64,000 nucleotides of DNA from Gp6-AA40 sp035711805. GTDB lineage: Bacteria; Acidobacteriota; Vicinamibacteria; Vicinamibacterales; UBA2999. The stretch spans positions 45,375 to 109,374 of the forward strand of contig DASTBV010000097.1 in NCBI GenBank assembly GCA_035711805.1, in the 5' to 3' direction. Below are positions 31,650-42,832 of the stretch, piece after piece; within the stretch, counting starts at the first letter, position 1, and each line of letters opens with the position of its first letter. The notes under the pieces are model-generated. The model saw only the letters and a program-made list of their open reading frames with translations, was not told where the DNA came from and searched no databases. Made by a program: the position numbers and the translations under genes.

Positions 31650-33272
31650 ATGCCATACAAACATCTGCTCTTTGAAGCGGACGCCCGGGAAAAGGTGCTC
31701 CGCGGTGCCAGCGCGATCGCCGACGCGGTCCGCGTCACGCTCGGTCCACGTTCGCACAGCGTGCTCATCGAGAAGAAATGGGGCGCGCCGATCGTCTGCA
31801 ACGACGGCGTCACCATTGCCAAAGAGTTCGCCCTCAAGGATCCAGATGAAAACCTGGGCGCGCAGATGCTGCGCGGCGCAGCCGAGCGCACGGGCGATTC
31901 GGTTGGCGACGGGACGACCACGTCCACGATTCTCGCGCACGCGATCTTCGCGGAGGGCGTGCGCAACATCGCCGCCGGCGCCAGCGCGATCGATCTGAAA
32001 CGAGGTCTCGATCGAGGAACCCGCGTTGCCATCGAGTCGCTGCGCTCACAGTCGCGGCCGGTGCAGAGCGACCGTGAGAAGCGCCAGGTCGCCACCGTAT
32101 CGGCGCACAACGATCCGGCCATCGGGGACCTGGTCGCGCAGGCGATCGCGCGCGTCGGCGCCGAAGGGGCGGTGACGGTTGAGGAGGCGAAGGGCACCGA
32201 GACAACAATGGATGTGGTCGAAGGGCTGCAGTTCGACCAGGGGTATCTGTCACCGTATTTCGTGACCGATCCCGAGAAGATGGAAGCCGTGCTGACCGAT
32301 CCGCTCGTGCTCGTGTGCGAAGGCAAGATCGGCAAGATCGCCGACCTGCTGCCGCTGCTCGAGCAGATTGCCAAAGGCGGATCGCCGCTGCTGGTCGTGG
32401 CGGAGGACGTCGAGGGAGAGGCGCTGGCAACGCTGGTCGTCAACCGGCTCCGCGGCGTCTTCGCCACGGCGGCGGTGAAAGCGCCTGGCTTCGGCGATCG
32501 GCGCAAAGCGATGCTGCAGGACATCGCGATTGTCACGGGCGGACAGCTGGTGGCCCAGGAGCTTGGCCTGCGGCTCGAGAAGGTCACGCTTGAACAGCTC
32601 GGGCGTGCCGCGCGCGCCGTGGTCGATCGCGAACACACGACGATCATCGGCGGCAAAGGCGATAAACGCGCGATCGACGGGCGATGCCAGGAGCTGCGCA
32701 CGCAGATCGCCGACACCAAGTCCGACTACGACCGCGAGAAGCTCGAGGAGCGGCTCGCCAAGCTGTCGGGCGGCGTCGCGGTCATTCGTGTCGGCGCGCC
32801 GTCGGAAGCCGAGATGAAGAGCCGCCACGAGGCCTTTGACGACGCGATTCACGCCACCCGCGCCGCCATGGCCGAAGGGGTGGTCCCGGGCGCGGGGCTG
32901 GCGCTGCTGCGAGCGATTGACGCCGTCGAAAAGGAGGCTGCGGCGCTCGACGGCGACGAGCGCGCGGGCGCGCTGATCCTGCGGCGCGCGCTGGAAGTGC
33001 CGGCGCGACAGATCGCCGAGAATTCCGGCGCCGATGGCGGCGTCGTGGTCGAAAAGATGCGCACCGGTGCCGGGAACTTCGGATTCGACGCCGCGGAGCG
33101 CAAGTATGTGGACCTCGTCGAGGCCGGCATCATCGACCCGACCAAGGTGGTGCGGCTGGCGCTCGAGAACGCCGTATCCGTTGCGGGAGTGCTGCTGCTG
33201 ACGGACGCCACGATGACCGAGGTGCCGGAGCCGAAGCCCGACCCGGTCGGCGCCGGGGCGGACGCTTACTAG
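31650..33272 (+). CDS. groEL: Divergent GroEL (Cpn60) paralogue
   Basis: This is a 540-residue group I chaperonin with the ATP site GDGTTTSTILAHAI near residue 87 and the hallmark GAPIVCNDGVTIAKE. The late AMAEGVVPGAGLALLRA and the NSGADGGVVVEK region are also present. It departs from housekeeping GroEL at several conserved points: GPRSHSV instead of the usual GPKGRNV, and D-S-V before the GDGTTT. The C-terminus is PEPKPDPVGAGADAY, without the GGM repeats. No groES gene is adjacent. It is probably a stress-specific paralogue, and the sigma-54 type promoter supports that. Confidence 0.93.
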   Translation: MPYKHLLFEADAREKVLRGASAIADAVRVTLGPRSHSVLIEKKWGAPIVCNDGVTIAKEFALKDPDENLGAQMLRGAAERTGDSVGDGTTTSTILAHAIFAEGVRNIAAGASAIDLKRGLDRGTRVAIESLRSQSRPVQSDREKRQVATVSAHNDPAIGDLVAQAIARVGAEGAVTVEEAKGTETTMDVVEGLQFDQGYLSPYFVTDPEKMEAVLTDPLVLVCEGKIGKIADLLPLLEQIAKGGSPLLVVAEDVEGEALATLVVNRLRGVFATAAVKAPGFGDRRKAMLQDIAIVTGGQLVAQELGLRLEKVTLEQLGRAARAVVDREHTTIIGGKGDKRAIDGRCQELRTQIADTKSDYDREKLEERLAKLSGGVAVIRVGAPSEAEMKSRHEAFDDAIHATRAAMAEGVVPGAGLALLRAIDAVEKEAAALDGDERAGALILRRALEVPARQIAENSGADGGVVVEKMRTGAGNFGFDAAERKYVDLVEAGIIDPTKVVRLALENAVSVAGVLLLTDATMTEVPEPKPDPVGAGADAY

Positions 33273-33289
33273 TACTTGGTTCCTGGTTT

Positions 33290-33351
33290 GTGCTTGGTCC
33301 GTCAGGACCAAGGACCAAGAACGGACCAAGAACGGACCCAGGACCAAGCAC
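33290..33351. repeat. ACCAAG repeats with an 11-bp inverted repeat after groEL
   Basis: Perfect arms GTGCTTGGTCC and GGACCAAGCAC enclose several degenerate copies of GGACCAAG(AAC). The structure begins 18 bp after the groEL stop and could act as a transcript-end hairpin. It lacks a T-run. The rest of the 33273-33478 gap shows no supported gene. Confidence 0.65.
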
Positions 33352-33478
33352 TAAGCTTCTAGTAGATCCGTCTATTGCCCGTGCGGCTGCGATGGTGGCG
33401 GCGGTGTGCGGCAGCCGGTCCGCATCCTGTCTCGAAGGGATGGTGCCGCCGGCGAACCCGGCGGCAGACTACGGACAA

Positions 33479-33925
33479 ATGCGGTTTCACCGTCACCGAG
33501 CCGCCGGCCGGCGCCTCGGTACCGGAGTGGTCGTCATGATGCTGTGGCTGTTGCTCCCGGTGGCCAGGGCAGAACCCCAATCCGGTGTGGTCGGCCGCTG
33601 GTGGCGTGATTCATCGGTTCGCCGCGATCTCCGCCTCACAGCCGGACAGACAGGCAGACTGGACGCGGTCTTCGAAAGCGACCTGTCGGCGCGACTCGCA
33701 CTCCACCGCGAGATCCAACGGATGGATGCCGAGTTGCTGCGTCTGATCGGGGATGAGGATGAACCGAGGGTGCTCCAATTCATCGACGAGCTCGAGGTAC
33801 TGCGCCGCAAACAGAACACTCGGCGAACGCTGATGCTGCTCGAGATGTACAAGGTCCTGACGCCAGCGCAACGGGCACAGCTCTCGTCGCGCTCGAATCA
33901 TCACTCGAACAAGGCCCGTCGCTGA
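33479..33925 (+). CDS. Spy/CpxP-like periplasmic protein (LTxxQ type)
   Basis: The 148-residue product has a signal sequence (GTGVVVMMLWLLLPVARAEP) and a helical body. DLRLTAGQTGRLDAVFE and VLTPAQRAQLSS carry the two LTxxQ-type motifs of the Spy/CpxP/heavy-metal-sensor family. Spy proteins are periplasmic chaperones or metal-response factors. The ATG at 33479 begins directly before the signal peptide, although its ribosome site is weak; an upstream in-frame start would run through the groEL-distal repeats. No promoter of the sigma-54 type was found, so read-through from groEL is possible. Confidence 0.75.
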   Translation: MRFHRHRAAGRRLGTGVVVMMLWLLLPVARAEPQSGVVGRWWRDSSVRRDLRLTAGQTGRLDAVFESDLSARLALHREIQRMDAELLRLIGDEDEPRVLQFIDELEVLRRKQNTRRTLMLLEMYKVLTPAQRAQLSSRSNHHSNKARR

Positions 33926-33995
33926 CACCATTGCCGGGATCCGACCCGGCCCCGGTCCGCGCCCTCCCGCAGGACCAAGGATCGACTCGCGCCAA

Positions 33996-34694
33996 TCAGC
34001 AGATCTCGTCCTCGTCCACACCCTCGACGGCCGGGGGCACGACGACGATCAGGTTCTCCACGTGGCGGATGCCAGGGGCGCTTGCCGCGCCGCGTTCGGC
34101 TGCCTCCCGCTGCAGCCACGACGCGACCGTTCCGGTCAGCGTGACGACGTCATCGGTGACGTGCACGCGCAGGTTCCGTGCGTCGAGATCGGCATTGCGG
34201 TGCAGCGCCGCCACGATGCGCCGGTGGACGTCGCGAAACGCGGGCTTCGACGCGACTTCGATATAGTTCGCGACGCCGAGCACGCCGGGCACATGTTTCA
34301 CGGCGTCGGCCGCCGCTTCCTTCTGCGTGAACCATTCAACCGTGCCCGTCAACCCGACGCGACCGTGGTGAACGGTGATTTTGACCGTGTCGGCGACCGT
34401 CGTCTGCAGTTTCAGCGCAGCGACGGCGTCGGCGGCGATGTCCGCATCGGTACGGTCAACGATCAAACGAACCGTAAGGTCGTTGGCCACGGCGCGGACG
34501 CCGCGCACCCGCTTCGCGACGCGTTCTGCGGCCAATTTGCCCGTGTAGGTGGGTACGAAGCCGGTCAGGGTGACGACCCCGTTTTGCGCGGAGACGCCAA
34601 TGGCGCTGGCGTCGACGTCGGGATCCCAGTCCAGCTCCCGCACCACGAAGTTGCGAAGGCGCAGGTCCGTGCCGGTCAGTGTGGCAGTTGTCAT
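33996..34694 (-). CDS. Triple BON-domain protein
   Basis: The 232-residue protein consists of three BON domains. They appear as repeats ending NGVVTLTGFVPTY, HGRVGLTGTVEWF and DDVVTLTGTVASW, each followed by a helix with A-A-x-R/K-x-V-x-G-V. No signal peptide is visible, so it is probably cytosolic or exported by an unusual route; many BON proteins are periplasmic and bind membranes or phospholipid. The ATG at 34694 has a GGAGGAG site. It is transcribed divergently from the sigma factor gene, and both have sigma-54 type promoters. Confidence 0.88.
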   Translation of the reverse strand: MTTATLTGTDLRLRNFVVRELDWDPDVDASAIGVSAQNGVVTLTGFVPTYTGKLAAERVAKRVRGVRAVANDLTVRLIVDRTDADIAADAVAALKLQTTVADTVKITVHHGRVGLTGTVEWFTQKEAAADAVKHVPGVLGVANYIEVASKPAFRDVHRRIVAALHRNADLDARNLRVHVTDDVVTLTGTVASWLQREAAERGAASAPGIRHVENLIVVVPPAVEGVDEDEIC

Positions 34695-34718
34695 AGGAAT
34701 GCTCCTCCATTCCGAGGG

Positions 34719-34734
34719 AGCGAGCTTCGTGCCA
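34719..34734 (-). promoter_or_regulatory. Sigma-54 type -24/-12 element (BON gene)
   Basis: On the minus strand it reads TGGCACG, 4 nt, TCGCT. The -24 block is perfect and the -12 GC is kept. The predicted start near 34708 is 14 nt before the ATG. Confidence 0.55.
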
Positions 34735-34805
34735 TTCCTCCCGAGCCCGCGTGTGCCATCCTCGGCGCCAAGCGACTGTGTGACCGCCGCGCGCAAGCGG
34801 CCGGT

Positions 34806-34838
34806 GCGGAATAGTTACCGGACGGCGCGGGAATTCGC
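34806..34838. promoter_or_regulatory. Two putative activator sites in a divergent region
   Basis: GCGGAATAGTTACCGG (34806-34821) is centred about 105 bp upstream of the BON-gene start. GCGGGAATTCGC (34827-34838) is about 97 bp upstream of the sigma-factor start. Confidence 0.5.
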
Positions 34839-34903
34839 GTCATGGTCGGCGCGTCCAGGAACGCGCGGCAACACAAGTGCCGAGCGCCCTGCCGTGCCCG
34901 GAA

Positions 34904-34919
34904 TGGCTCGAACGTTGCC
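34904..34919 (+). promoter_or_regulatory. Sigma-54 type -24/-12 element (sigma factor gene)
   Basis: TGGCTCG, 4 nt, TTGCC with GG-N10-GC spacing. The predicted start is near 34930. A second, weaker candidate (CGGCAAC, GTGCC) lies at 34866-34881. Confidence 0.55.
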
Positions 34920-34966
34920 CTCTAGCTCCGTGGTGAACGATGCGGACTGACGAAGGGCACGGGGAG

Positions 34967-36232
34967 ATGGGCGTCGACGTCGGCCGGACGCGGGCGACCG
35001 ACGATCCCTTCGGTGCCGACATCGTTCGCCACTACCTGCAGCAGATCGGCAAGGTTCCGCTGCTGAAAGCCGCTGAGGAGCGCGATCTCTGCGCGCGTAT
35101 CGAAGCGGCGCAGCATGCGCTGGCGGCCGCGCTGTTCGCCGAACGGGAGACGCGGCACCGGATGGAAGAGCTGTTCGACGCCGTGCGCAGCCGGCGCGTC
35201 CCGTTTGACGAGCTGCTGGAATCGCGCGACGGCCGGCCGTTGCGGCCGCGCGACGTCGCCCGCGCATTCGCAGTGTTCACCCGGCTGAAGCGCCGCGGAC
35301 TAGCGGTGGATCGGATGGACACTGCGGCGGGGCGCAGCGCCCCGGCGCGCCGCAGGCAGCTCCGCGAGCGCGCCGATCGTCTCGTCGCCTCGCTGGCAGA
35401 CGCGACGGCCGCGGTGCCGATCCGCCCGGCCGTGCTGGAGGCGGTTGCCGATCGCGTACCGGAAGCCGCGAGTGAGGCCGGGGCCGTGCGAATCCGTCAG
35501 CAGCTCGATGCCGTCCGGACGCTCAAGCGCCGTCTGATGGAAGCGAACCTCCGGCTCGTCGTGTCGATCGCGAAGCGCTACCAGCACGCGAACCTGCCGT
35601 TCCTCGATCTGGTTCAGGAGGGGAATCTCGGTCTGATGAAGGCCGTCGACAAGTTCCAGTATCGTCGCGGCTTCAAGTTCTCGACGTATGCCACCTGGTG
35701 GATTCGCCAGGCGATCACGCGCGCGATCATCGACACCGGCAGGACGATTCGCCTGCCGGCGCACATCGTCCAGGACCTCAATCGCATCGCCGTGGCGCGG
35801 CGAACGCTGGAGCGGTCGCTTGGCCGCGACCCGACGCTGCCGGAGATCGCCGCCGAAACACGGCTGCCGGTCGACAAGGTGACGCATGCCATGCGATCGG
35901 ACGTGCCGCTGGCGTCGCTCGATTTACCGCTGGGCGATGAAACAGTGGTTGGTGACCTTGTGCCGGATCGCGTCGCGGTGACACCGGAGGACGCGCTGCT
36001 GGAGACGGACGCCCGGCGACGGGTCAGCGCGGCGCTGTCTGCACTCAGCGCGCGTGAACGCGAGGTGCTGGAGCTCCGCTTCGGACTCCACAACTCGGAC
36101 GGCCAGACGCTGCAGGAGATTGCCGATCGCTTCGGCGTCACACGTGAGCGCATCCGGCAGATTGAAAAGCGGGCGCTGCGACGGCTGCTGCGGGCACAGG
36201 ACCCGCCAATCGAGAACAGCACCGCCGCCTGA
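34967..36232 (+). CDS. RNA polymerase sigma-70 family factor, group 2 (RpoD/RpoS-like)
   Basis: The 421-residue protein has region 1.2 (DIVRHYLQQIGKVPLLKAAEERDL) and a variable middle. Region 2 contains EANLRLVVSIAKRYQHANLPFLDLVQEGNLGLMKAVDKFQYRRGFKFSTYATWWIRQAI. Region 3 follows (RLPAHIVQDLNRI), and the region 4 helix-turn-helix is TLQEIADRFGVTRERIRQIEKRALRRL. No long acidic region 1.1 is present, so it is a group 2 (non-essential, RpoS-like) factor. I start at ATG 34967 with a GAAGGG site; ATG 34940 is an alternative with a very short leader. Being under a sigma-54 type promoter, it would extend the response to a second set of genes. Confidence 0.9.
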   Translation: MGVDVGRTRATDDPFGADIVRHYLQQIGKVPLLKAAEERDLCARIEAAQHALAAALFAERETRHRMEELFDAVRSRRVPFDELLESRDGRPLRPRDVARAFAVFTRLKRRGLAVDRMDTAAGRSAPARRRQLRERADRLVASLADATAAVPIRPAVLEAVADRVPEAASEAGAVRIRQQLDAVRTLKRRLMEANLRLVVSIAKRYQHANLPFLDLVQEGNLGLMKAVDKFQYRRGFKFSTYATWWIRQAITRAIIDTGRTIRLPAHIVQDLNRIAVARRTLERSLGRDPTLPEIAAETRLPVDKVTHAMRSDVPLASLDLPLGDETVVGDLVPDRVAVTPEDALLETDARRRVSAALSALSAREREVLELRFGLHNSDGQTLQEIADRFGVTRERIRQIEKRALRRLLRAQDPPIENSTAA

Positions 36233-36233
36233 T

Positions 36234-36451
36234 GGAGGAGCTTCAGTCACGAACACTGTTTCCGCTCTGCTCGCCCTCGGACTCGCGCCGCCGTCCGCGC
36301 ACTCGCCGAGGCCGGCCGGGCCGAACGGGCCGCGAAATTCGAACGGCTGACCGAGCAGCTCGCGCTGCGCGCGCAGACGGAGGAAGAAGTGCTGTATCCG
36401 GCCGCCGTGCTGGTCGGCGAGCTGATCCGCGCGCGAATCGCCGCTCGGTGA
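36234..36451 (+). pseudogene. Frameshifted hemerythrin-like (HHE) gene
   Basis: A GGAGGAG ribosome site is followed by a GTC codon where an ATG would be expected, then T-N-T-V-S-A-L-L-A in one frame. After a +1 shift near 36275 comes RAVRALAEAGRAERAAKFERLTEQL, ending EEEVLYPAAVLVGELIRARIAAR and TGA. The second part is typical of the last two helices of bacterial hemerythrin-like proteins. Both the lost start and the frameshift indicate a pseudogene, unless one is a sequencing error. It follows the sigma factor gene directly. Confidence 0.6.
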
Positions 36452-36465
36452 ACGTCGCGATCGCG

Positions 36466-36650
36466 TTACGCGCGAACGCCGGCTTTCCGCAGTATCGCCA
36501 TCATCGGGCACCAGTTCGTGAACCCGGACTGAAACAGATTCAGGCCGACGAACAGCGTGAACCACAGGAAGTACTGGTGCACGTAGATCCCGAGCAGCAC
36601 GCTGAGCGTGACGAAGACGCCGGCGATGAGCCGGAGCGCGCGGTCGACTG

Positions 36651-36654
<4 letters not shown>
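36466..36654 (-). CDS. DUF2892 small inner-membrane protein
   Basis: The 62-residue protein has two predicted membrane helices (ALRLIAGVFVTLSVLLGIYV and YFLWFTLFVGLNLFQSGFTN) and the typical DUF2892 end, CPMMAILRKAGVRA, with a conserved cysteine. Members are linked to rhodanese-type sulfur transfer (YgaP-like) or stand alone; the function here is unknown. It overlaps the RND pump gene by 4 bp (ATGA) and is the last gene of that four-gene operon. A small DUF2892 gene next to an RND pump is a recurrent arrangement in my recollection. Confidence 0.85.
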
Positions 36655-39860
<3,206 letters not shown>

Positions 39861-39861
39861 G

Positions 39862-41061
39862 TTATCCTCCGGCTGCGGATGAGATGGCGATTGTCACCGC
39901 GCGGCCGTCCGTCAGATCGGCCGGCGGCTCGACGACGACCGATTCACCGTCGTCAAGGCCGGCGAGGATCTCCGTTCCGTCGCCGTCGGTGTCTCCCGTC
40001 TGCACGAGTCTGATCCGCGCGACTCCCTGGCTGACAACGAAGACCGACGTCAGGTGTCCTTGCACCCGCACGGCGGAGGTGGGGACAACCAGTGCGCGAC
40101 GGGGAGCACCGTTAAACCGGACCCGGGCGAACGTGCCGGTGCGCGGTACACTGCCTGCCGGCAGCGCCACTTTGACGGTGAACGCCCGCTCGTTCGCCGC
40201 GATTGCCCGGCCGACTTCGACGACCGTCCCCGCCAGCGCATCCTCACCGCCTCCGCGCTCGATCAGAACGGCAACGCGATCGCCCGGCCGGACATACGCT
40301 GCGCGCGCCTCGTCTACACCGACGTCAACGCGACGCTGGCCTGTGCCGTCGATGCGGAGCAGCGCCTGGCCCGGCATGGCCAGATTTCCGGGGTCGGTCA
40401 ACCGTTCCGTCACTTCGCCATCAAAAGGCGCTCGAATCAGTGCGTAGGACTCGGTGATTGCGGCAACCTCTCCGCCGGCACGGAGCGCGGCCAACTGTGC
40501 GCTCGCCTGTTCAACGCCGGCCTGGGCGGCCGTGACCCGTGCCGTCGCGGCGGCGAGGCGCGCCGCGGCCTCATCGAACTCCTGCGCCGTCGCCGCCCTG
40601 CGCTCGCGCAACTGCGCGATGCGGGTGTGCCAGGCGGTCGCCAGTGTCTGCTCGGCCGCGGCCGCCGCCTGCGTGCTGCGCGCCGCGACCAGTGCCTCTT
40701 CGGCGGCGCGCGTGGTGGCGTTCGCCTGCTGGACGCGCGCGGCCATTTCACGGGTGTCGAGGCGGACGAGCACATCCCCGGCGCGCACGCGGTCGCCGGG
40801 TCGAACCGCCACGGCGGTTACGACTGCCACGACGCGGCTCGACACGACGGCGGTTTCCGCGGCGGCGACGACGCCGCCGGCTTCGAAGCGCTCCGGTCGC
40901 TCCAGCGTCGTCGCCGTGGCGACGCGGACACTGACGGGCCGTGATTGTGTCGCTACTGGCTCCTTCGCCGGCCGATTGCATCCGGCAAGAAGCGTGGTGC
41001 CGAGCACGACGGTCGTGAACACGCGTGCCGGTCGATGAATGGCAGTCGTCATGATCGTCAC
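39862..41061 (-). CDS. RND periplasmic adaptor lipoprotein (HlyD/AcrA family)
   Basis: The 399-residue adaptor has a lipoprotein signal (RVFTTVVLGTTLLAGCNRP). The lipoyl halves are VVSSRVVAVVTAVAVRPGDRVRAGDVLVRLD and SYALIRAPFDGEVTERL, with an alanine-rich alpha-hairpin between them. A barrel and a membrane-proximal domain complete the chain. It joins the RND pump encoded next to the TolC-like channel encoded before it. The GTG at 41061 overlaps the TolC gene by 4 bp; an ATG at 41052 is an alternative. Confidence 0.92.
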   Translation of the reverse strand: MTIMTTAIHRPARVFTTVVLGTTLLAGCNRPAKEPVATQSRPVSVRVATATTLERPERFEAGGVVAAAETAVVSSRVVAVVTAVAVRPGDRVRAGDVLVRLDTREMAARVQQANATTRAAEEALVAARSTQAAAAAEQTLATAWHTRIAQLRERRAATAQEFDEAAARLAAATARVTAAQAGVEQASAQLAALRAGGEVAAITESYALIRAPFDGEVTERLTDPGNLAMPGQALLRIDGTGQRRVDVGVDEARAAYVRPGDRVAVLIERGGGEDALAGTVVEVGRAIAANERAFTVKVALPAGSVPRTGTFARVRFNGAPRRALVVPTSAVRVQGHLTSVFVVSQGVARIRLVQTGDTDGDGTEILAGLDDGESVVVEPPADLTDGRAVTIAISSAAGG

Positions 41062-42389
41062 AAGCGGCCCACCGCGCGATTCAGCGTGACGGTTTCCAGA
41101 ATCACGTCCATCTCCGCTGCCGTGGCGCGCGCCTCGGCGTCGAGGACCGCCTCGGCGGCGCGCAGTACGTCGGTGACCGTCGCCACACCGACGTCGTAGC
41201 GATCACGGACAATGCGCTGCGACTCGCGCGCCTGCGACAGCGCCGCACGGCCGGCGGCCTCGCGCGCCCGCGCCGCCGTGACACGAGCGACCGCGGCGCG
41301 GATCTCGACTTCAATCCGCCGTTCGACCTGTTCGCGTTCGGCTGCGGCGCGCGACTCCGCCTGCCGGGCTGCCGTCGCGCGGGCCTGATCGGCAAAACCG
41401 TTAAAGATGTTCAGCGTGACGGTGGCCCCGACAAGCCAGCCGGAGCGCTGTTCCGTCCAGGTCGAGCCGTTGAACTCCCACGCCCCCTCGACTCCGACCC
41501 GGGGCAGAAACGCCGTCCGGGCGAGGTGACGATCGTTTTCTGCGACGCGAAGGCGCAGCTCGGCCTGTCGCCGTTCGGTGCGGGCGTTCAGGCCTTCGCG
41601 CGCAAGCGCAGCGGGTTCCAGCGGAGAGGCCGGCGCCGCCGGCTTGACGACGCCGACGGTCTCGTCGAGCGGCAAACCGAGTGCCTCCGCGAGCTCGAGC
41701 CGCGCGACAACGAGATCGCCGCCGCTGGCAATGTGGCGCTGCCGGACGTCTGCCAGCTGGACTTCGAACGCGAGCACGTCGGCGTCGGTGACCAGTTCAG
41801 CCTCACGCCGCCGTCGTGTGCGCTCGAGATCGCTCTCGGCTGCCGCGACCGCCGCGGCGGTCGCCCGCTCCTCAGCCTCGAGCTTCAGGACGCGCACGAA
41901 TGCTCGAGCGCCGCTGACGGCGAGATCCTGCGTCCCCGCCGATTGGTCGAGGGTGACCAAATCCCGTCGCAGTTCGGCACCGCGGACCGCAAGACGGCTC
42001 GCACCGGCGTCATAGAGGTGCTGGGTGATCCCGACCGCCGTGCGGACGTTCGTTTCCGGCGCGGGATGATTCAGGGTCTGCACGGCGAAGTTCGCCGCCG
42101 CGAACCGGCGCTGCGACAGGAGGGTACTGAAGACGAAGACCGGCTGGTTCCCGCGCTGGATCGATTCGGTCACGTCGAGGCGCGGAAAAAACCCGGATCG
42201 CGCCTCCGTGACGCGCGCGTCGGCCACAGCCACGCTGGCCGCCAGGGCCCGCGCGCCGGGTGTGTTGGTGCGTGCCCGTGCCATCGCCTCTTCCAGCGTG
42301 ACCATGGTTTGGGTTTCGACTGGTGCGGACACGGCGAGCGTGAGCGCCGCGCCCAGCAGCCAGTCATGCCTGGTGTGTCGCATGTTCAT
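41058..42389 (-). CDS. TolC-like outer-membrane efflux channel
   Basis: The 443-residue protein has a signal peptide (WLLGAALTLAVSAPVETQ) and two OEP repeats with long alanine/arginine helices. The repeat marks TLEEAMARARTNTPG and RDRYDVGVATVTDVLRAAEAVLDAEA are typical of the TolC/OprM family. As first gene of the operon it would provide the outer-membrane exit for the RND pump. I place the start at the ATG 42389, directly before the signal peptide. The frame is open further upstream through the promoter and activator site. Confidence 0.9.
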   Translation of the reverse strand: MNMRHTRHDWLLGAALTLAVSAPVETQTMVTLEEAMARARTNTPGARALAASVAVADARVTEARSGFFPRLDVTESIQRGNQPVFVFSTLLSQRRFAAANFAVQTLNHPAPETNVRTAVGITQHLYDAGASRLAVRGAELRRDLVTLDQSAGTQDLAVSGARAFVRVLKLEAEERATAAAVAAAESDLERTRRRREAELVTDADVLAFEVQLADVRQRHIASGGDLVVARLELAEALGLPLDETVGVVKPAAPASPLEPAALAREGLNARTERRQAELRLRVAENDRHLARTAFLPRVGVEGAWEFNGSTWTEQRSGWLVGATVTLNIFNGFADQARATAARQAESRAAAEREQVERRIEVEIRAAVARVTAARAREAAGRAALSQARESQRIVRDRYDVGVATVTDVLRAAEAVLDAEARATAAEMDVILETVTLNRAVGRL

Positions 42390-42414
42390 CGCGCATGGTT
42401 GTTCGAGCTGTTCG

Positions 42415-42430
42415 AGCAACCGACGTACCG
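42415..42430 (-). promoter_or_regulatory. Sigma-54 type -24/-12 element (RND operon)
   Basis: On the minus strand it reads CGGTACG, 4 nt, TTGCT with GG-N10-GC spacing. The predicted start near 42404 is 15 nt before the ATG at 42389. Confidence 0.55.
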
Positions 42431-42498
42431 CGGCACCGGCCCCCATCGGCCCAATGCGCAGGCGGAGATTCGGGGAGGTGCTGCGGCCGCCGCCGCGT

Positions 42499-42524
42499 GA
42501 AATTCCCCAACGCCGGGGGATTTC
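42499..42524. promoter_or_regulatory. Inverted pair of putative activator half-sites
   Basis: GAAATTCCCC and GGGGGATTTC form an inverted repeat (nine of ten positions) around AACGCC. The centre is about 107 bp upstream of the predicted RND-operon start. Confidence 0.55.
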
Positions 42525-42737
42525 AGCGCGCGGGCAGCGTGCTGCGGCCGAGTGGTGCCGCATACGTGGCGGTGACGCGCGGACGCTGACGTTCGCGACC
42601 GCTATCCGGCGCGCGATTGCCGCTGCGTGTCGCGCCGAACGGCCCGCGCCATCTGCAGATTCGCTTTCCTCTCCGGACCTTCCGTCAATCGAGCGTACTG
42701 TCCCGCGGGCGTCAAGGTAAGGAACTTCACGTCAACC

Positions 42738-42751
42738 GGGGAATATTTCGC
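42738..42751. promoter_or_regulatory. Putative activator site GGGGAATATTTCGC
   Basis: The site is centred about 86 bp upstream of the predicted start of the phosphoribosyltransferase operon. The 42390-42832 intergenic region holds only these two divergent control regions; the open frames crossing it lack coding character. Confidence 0.55.
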
Positions 42752-42804
42752 AGTCAGTTCGATTCATCAGCGGTATCCACGCCGCCGCCAGCCCCGCGGG
42801 CGCG

Positions 42805-42820
42805 AGGCACTTTCATTGCA
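42805..42820 (+). promoter_or_regulatory. Sigma-54 type -24/-12 element
   Basis: AGGCACT, 4 nt, TTGCA with GG-N10-GC spacing. The predicted start near 42831 is 2 nt before the ATG at 42833, which suggests a leaderless mRNA. Confidence 0.6.
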
Positions 42821-42832
42821 GCGGCCGTTCGT

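Noticed and set aside
33290..33351. Hairpin after groEL as an intrinsic terminator
   Set aside because: Arms are perfect but there is no T-run on the 3' side, so I list it only as a repeat.
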